From positions 1-9,223 of the forward strand of contig JAZNJU010000062.1 in assembly GCA_045578205.1 (NCBI GenBank): a stretch of 9,223 nucleotides of DNA, written 5' to 3'. This document shows, piece by piece, positions 6,651 to 9,223 of the stretch. Made by a program: the position numbers and the translations under genes. Below the pieces are notes generated by a model. The model was not told where the DNA came from, did no database searches, and worked only from the letters and a program-made list of their open reading frames with translations. Source of the DNA: RGIG8748 sp045578205. GTDB lineage: Bacteria; Bacillota; Clostridia; UMGS1810. Position 1 is the stretch's first letter. Each line of letters opens with the position of its first letter.

Positions 6651-6896
6651 GCGTGGCATGACATACGATGATGTGGGAGGTTACCAATCGCAGGTAGTAA
6701 CGGACTTTGCGGTTAATTTCCACGGAGAATGTCCGAATCGTGAATTCGGGCGGCACAGTCACTTGATATAGGTGTATTATGCCCCGGATAACTTAAGGTG
6801 GACTTAGGTTGCCGGGTTTTGTAATGCATTGAGTACGACACACCCGGGAGGGTGTACGTTTTCATGACTGCCGGAATGGCACCAACATTTTAAGTT
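6651..6896 (+). promoter_or_regulatory. Structured 5' leader of the S10 operon
   Basis: The leader of about 260 nt before rpsJ has several base-paired elements visible by eye. An outer helix 6673-6678/6718-6723 encloses a 7-bp stem 6686-6692/6708-6714. GTTAC (6680-6684) could pair with GTAAC (6697-6701) in the loop, forming an H-type pseudoknot. A second hairpin is 6731-6738/6744-6751. A third is CCCGG (6783-6787)/CCGGG (6812-6816) with an inner 8-bp stem 6790-6797/6803-6810, followed by TTTT. A fourth is 6840-6845/6850-6855 and a fifth is TGCC/GGCA at 6869-6881. Ribosomal protein operons are often controlled through such leaders by one of their own products (L4 for the E. coli S10 operon). 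I do not recognise this one as a described family. Confidence 0.6.
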
Positions 6897-6911
6897 AGGA
6901 GGGTACTATCC

Positions 6912-7226
6912 ATGGCTAAAAGTCAGAAAATCAGAATCAAACTTAAGGCTTACGACCACCAGTTAATCGACCAGTCCGCAAAGAAGATTGTTGAGACTGC
7001 AGAAAGAACAGGTGCGAAGGTTGCAGGTCCTATTCCGCTCCCCACTCAGAAAGAGGTTGTTACCATCTTAAGAGCGGTACACAAGTATAAGGACTCCCGT
7101 GAACAGTTCGAATTAAGAACTCACAAGAGACTTATCGACATCCTGGAACCCACAGCCAAGACTATCGACAGTCTGCTCAAGATTTCCTTGCCTGCAGGTG
7201 TTGATATCGAAATCAAGCAGATGTAA
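6912..7226 (+). CDS. rpsJ: 30S ribosomal protein S10 (NusE)
   Basis: S10 is a component of the 30S head and, as NusE, pairs with NusB in transcription antitermination. The protein has 104 residues, close to the standard bacterial length. It begins MAKSQKIRIKLKAYDH and contains GPIPLPT (39-45). The extended hairpin loop ending FELRTHKRLIDI (66-77) and the C-terminal strand LPAGVDIEIK (93-102) are also typical. The ATG at 6912 lies 8 nt after AGGAGGG (6897-6903). As usual it is the first gene of the S10 operon, but here its upstream neighbour is an unrelated divergent gene rather than tuf/fusA/rpsG. The 115-nt gap to rplC is long for this operon and is structured. Confidence 0.99.
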   Translation: MAKSQKIRIKLKAYDHQLIDQSAKKIVETAERTGAKVAGPIPLPTQKEVVTILRAVHKYKDSREQFELRTHKRLIDILEPTAKTIDSLLKISLPAGVDIEIKQM

Positions 7227-7236
7227 TTTTGCTTGT

Positions 7237-7313
7237 GTCTTGCAAAGTGCAAGGCTTGGGAGTTGTCACCGTCATTGACAACAGGTCATGTTGAGGCACC
7301 TTAATGCTTCAAC
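7237..7313 (+). promoter_or_regulatory. Three consecutive hairpins between rpsJ and rplC
   Basis: The gap holds three stems in a row. Hairpin 1 is GTCTTGC (7237-7243)/GCAAGGC (7249-7255) with one G-U pair and a 5-nt loop. Hairpin 2 is GTTGTCA (7262-7268)/TGACAAC (7276-7282), perfect, with a 7-nt loop. Hairpin 3 is GTTGAGGCA (7290-7298)/TGCTTCAAC (7305-7313) with one G-U pair and a 6-nt loop. Each is separated from the next by 6-7 nt. None is followed by a T-tract, so they are unlikely to be terminators. The rplC ribosome binding site starts 13 nt after the last stem. Possible roles are mRNA processing, stability, or binding of a regulatory ribosomal protein. Confidence 0.6.
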
Positions 7314-7341
7314 CAATAACCATAATAGGAGGAAGACTAAA

Positions 7342-7971
7342 ATGCAGAAAGCGATTTTAGGAAAGAAAATCGGAATGACTCAGATTTTTACAGAAGACGG
7401 CATTGTAATTCCTGTTACAGTAATCGAAGCCGGCCCTGTTACAGTCGTTCAGAAGAAAACAGTTGAAAACGATGGCTACAATGCTATCCAGGTTGGCTAT
7501 GTTGATGCTAAAGACAAGGCATTGAACAAGCCCGAAAAAGGACACCTTGCAAAAGCAGGCGTTGCTAACAAGAGAGTTCTCAAAGAATTCAGATTGGAAG
7601 ATGATTCTGCTTACAACGTAGGCGATTCCATCAAAGTCGACGTGTTCGCAGAAGGCGACAAGATTGATGTAACAGGCATCAGCAAAGGTCACGGCTATGC
7701 AGGTACAGTAAAGAGATGGGGCACACACAGAGGTCCTATGACTCACGGTTCCGGTTATCACAGAGGCGTTGGTTCCATGGGTGCTTGCTCAACACCTTCA
7801 AGAGTTATGAAGAACAAGAGACTTCCCGGTCACATGGGTGTTGAACAGGTTACAGTTCAGAATTTAGATGTAGTTAAGGTAGATGCAGAAAAGAACATCA
7901 TCCTTGTTAAGGGTGCAGTTCCCGGTCCTAAGGGCGGCGTTGTAACTATCAAAAACTCAGTTAAGGCGTAA
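7342..7971 (+). CDS. rplC: 50S ribosomal protein L3
   Basis: L3 is an early-assembling 50S protein whose long loop reaches towards the peptidyl transferase centre. The 209-residue protein starts with the standard MQKAILGKKIGMTQIF. It has the central basic loop (about 120-165) containing THRGPMTHGSGYHRG and SRVMKNKRLPGHMG, and ends VVTIKNSVKA. In E. coli L3 a glutamine in the GSIGQNQTP loop is methylated by PrmB. Here the corresponding segment is GSMGACSTP with Ala148, so that modification site is absent, as in many Gram-positives. The ATG at 7342 follows AGGAGGA (7327-7333). An in-frame ATG at 7288 would add 18 residues translated through hairpin 3 and is rejected. Confidence 0.99.
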   Translation: MQKAILGKKIGMTQIFTEDGIVIPVTVIEAGPVTVVQKKTVENDGYNAIQVGYVDAKDKALNKPEKGHLAKAGVANKRVLKEFRLEDDSAYNVGDSIKVDVFAEGDKIDVTGISKGHGYAGTVKRWGTHRGPMTHGSGYHRGVGSMGACSTPSRVMKNKRLPGHMGVEQVTVQNLDVVKVDAEKNIILVKGAVPGPKGGVVTIKNSVKA

Positions 7972-7994
7972 TTGCGTAGGAAGGAGGACTAACA

Positions 7995-8618
7995 ATGCCT
8001 AAAGTATCTCTATATAATATGGAAGGTAGCCAGATTGGCGATATCGAATTAAATGAAAGCATTTTCGGTTGCGAGGTAAACACAAGCGTACTTCACGAAG
8101 TAGTTAAGAATTATCTTGCAAACCAGAGACAGGGCACACAGAGCACAAAGACTCGTTCCGAAGTTCGCGGCGGCGGTATTAAGCCCTGGAGACAGAAAGG
8201 AACAGGTCGTGCAAGACAGGGTAGCATCCGTGCTACACAGTGGATCAAGGGCGGTATAGCATTAGGTCCCAAGCCCAGAGATTACAGATACTCTGTAAAC
8301 AAGAAACTTAAAGCAATCGCTCTCAAGAGTGCGTTAAGTTCCAAAGTAGCAGAGGGCGCATTTGTTGTGGTTGACGAAATCGCACTTTCCGAAATCAAGA
8401 CAAAGGCAGTTTGCGACATGCTTAAGAACTTAAAGGTTGAATCCAAGGCTCTTATTGTTACAAACGAAAAGAACGACAATGTTGTTAAGTCAGCAAGAAA
8501 TATACAGGGTGTTGCTACTACATTCATGGGTAGCCTCAATGTATATGACATCTTAAAATATGACGTAATGGTTATATCCAAAGACGCTGTATCCAAGATT
8601 GAGGAGGTGTACGCATAA
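7995..8618 (+). CDS. rplD: 50S ribosomal protein L4
   Basis: L4 binds 23S rRNA and lines the exit tunnel constriction. In E. coli it is also the autogenous repressor of the S10 operon, acting on the operon leader. The protein has 207 residues. It contains the extended basic tunnel loop (about 45-100) with SEVRGGGIKPWRQKGTGRAR and GGIALGPKPRDY. The globular C-terminus ends VMISKDAVSKIEEVYA. The start ATG at 7995 follows AAGGAGGA (7981-7988), 23 nt after rplC. The stop TAA shares one base with the rplW ATG. Whether this L4 binds its own leader cannot be told from sequence alone. Confidence 0.99.
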   Translation: MPKVSLYNMEGSQIGDIELNESIFGCEVNTSVLHEVVKNYLANQRQGTQSTKTRSEVRGGGIKPWRQKGTGRARQGSIRATQWIKGGIALGPKPRDYRYSVNKKLKAIALKSALSSKVAEGAFVVVDEIALSEIKTKAVCDMLKNLKVESKALIVTNEKNDNVVKSARNIQGVATTFMGSLNVYDILKYDVMVISKDAVSKIEEVYA

Positions 8619-8908
8619 TGAATAAATACGATATCATTATAAAACCTATCATTTCTGAAAAGAGTATGGATCAGTCCGCAGACAAGAAGTACACCTTTAA
8701 GGTTGCTCTTGGTGCAAACAAGATCGAAATAAAGAAGGCTGTAGAAGAAATCTTCGGTGTTAAGGTAGAAAGTGTTACCACACAGAGAGTTCTCGGCAAG
8801 GTTAAGAGAATGGGTGCTACTTTCGGAAAGAGAGCAGACTGGAAGAAAGCAGTAGTTAAACTCACAGCCGACAGCAAGACCATCGAGTTCTTTGACGGAA
8901 TGGCGTAA
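8618..8908 (+). CDS. rplW: 50S ribosomal protein L23
   Basis: L23 sits at the polypeptide exit and is the docking site for trigger factor and the signal recognition particle. The 96-residue protein shows PIISEKS (10-16). Glu14 aligns with the E. coli Glu18 needed for trigger factor binding. KYTFKVALGANKIEIKKAVEE (24-44) and KVKRMGATFGKRADWKKA (61-78) are also typical. The ATG overlaps the rplD stop by one base, with a strong GAGGAGGTG (8601-8609) inside rplD, consistent with coupled expression. Confidence 0.99.
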   Translation: MNKYDIIIKPIISEKSMDQSADKKYTFKVALGANKIEIKKAVEEIFGVKVESVTTQRVLGKVKRMGATFGKRADWKKAVVKLTADSKTIEFFDGMA

Positions 8909-8940
8909 TAAACCTATTAGAAATTAAGGAGTGAAAAGGA

Positions 8941-9223
8941 ATGGCAATTAAAAAATTTAATCCTACATCTCCCGCACGCAGATTTATGACAGTTTCTACC
9001 TTTGAAGAACTTTCTAAGGTTGCTCCGGAAAAATCCTTGCTCGAACCCAAAAAGAGCAATGCCGGAAGAAACTCTTACGGTAGAATAACAGTTCGTCACA
9101 GAGGCGGCGGAAACAGACAGAAATACAGAATAATCGATTTCAAGAGAAATAAAGACGGAATGAATGCTACTGTTATGTCCATCGAATACGATCCTAACAG
9201 AACAGCAAACATCGCTCTTCTTC
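8941..9223 (+). CDS. rplB: 50S ribosomal protein L2, N-terminal part (cut by window end)
   Basis: L2 is a primary 23S rRNA-binding protein needed for subunit association and peptidyl transfer. The first 94 residues are present, from MAIKKFNPTSPARRFMTV through SYGRITVRHRGGGNRQKYR to SIEYDPNRTANIALL, where the window ends. These match the L2 N-terminal extension and the start of the OB-fold domain, and no frameshift is seen. The ATG at 8941 lies 9 nt after AAGGAG (8926-8931) and 32 nt after rplW. The gene order rpsJ-rplC-rplD-rplW-rplB is the conserved S10 operon order. Confidence 0.97.
   Translation, partial: MAIKKFNPTSPARRFMTVSTFEELSKVAPEKSLLEPKKSNAGRNSYGRITVRHRGGGNRQKYRIIDFKRNKDGMNATVMSIEYDPNRTANIALL

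Noticed and set aside
6668..6697. Nine-codon frame MMWEVTNRR in the S10 leader
   Set aside because: No ribosome binding site precedes it, and its bases are accounted for by the outer helix and pseudoknot pairings.
7288..7341. Upstream ATG extending L3 by 18 residues
   Set aside because: The added residues are encoded by a hairpin and the ribosome binding site, and L3 normally begins at MQKAILGKKIGMTQIF.
1..9223. CRISPR array, insertion sequence, tRNA or rRNA
   Set aside because: No regularly spaced direct repeats, transposase motifs, tRNA cloverleaf or rRNA signature were seen on either strand.

Overview
The window looks like a chromosomal segment of an anaerobic Gram-positive bacterium of the class Clostridia (Firmicutes). 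The grounds are strong AGGAGG-type ribosome binding sites, moderate GC content, frequent AGA arginine codons, clostridial-type ribosomal protein sequences, a fused HisIE, and a secreted protein with a copper-amine-oxidase-like stalk domain. The genus cannot be fixed from the sequence alone.

Left third (136-3479): the distal part of a histidine biosynthesis operon on the plus strand, in the order hisB-hisH-hisA-hisF-hisIE. Spacing is tight (1-nt overlap, 13-nt gap, 4-nt overlap, 12-nt gap). HisIE converts phosphoribosyl-ATP to ProFAR, HisA isomerises it to PRFAR, HisH/HisF use glutamine to make imidazole glycerol phosphate plus AICAR, and HisB dehydrates that product. HisB has no phosphatase domain, and hisG, hisD, hisC and the phosphatase are not in the window. 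The 135 bases before hisB are GC-rich and have no convincing gene. A secreted cyclophilin-type prolyl isomerase (3496-4962) follows 16 nt after hisIE and appears to be the last gene of the same transcript, which ends at a perfect 10-bp hairpin terminator (4971-5000).

Middle (5004-6224, minus strand): a convergent gene for a cytoplasmic Gfo/Idh/MocA-family NAD(P)-dependent oxidoreductase, probably acting on a sugar or cyclitol. Its promoter (TTGAAT-17-TAAAAT, minus strand) has a perfect CAAACGTTTG palindrome inside the spacer, which suggests repression by a LacI-family regulator.

Right third (6616-9223): the start of the S10 ribosomal protein operon, rpsJ-rplC-rplD-rplW-rplB (rplB is cut by the window end). 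A near-consensus promoter with three upstream A7 tracts drives a leader of about 260 nt. The leader can fold into a chain of hairpins, including a possible H-type pseudoknot and a GC-rich stem before TTTT. A second structured stretch, three consecutive hairpins without T-tracts, lies between rpsJ and rplC. These two RNA regions are the best candidates here for undescribed regulation, most likely autogenous ribosomal-protein control, but this is inferred from base-pairing read by eye.
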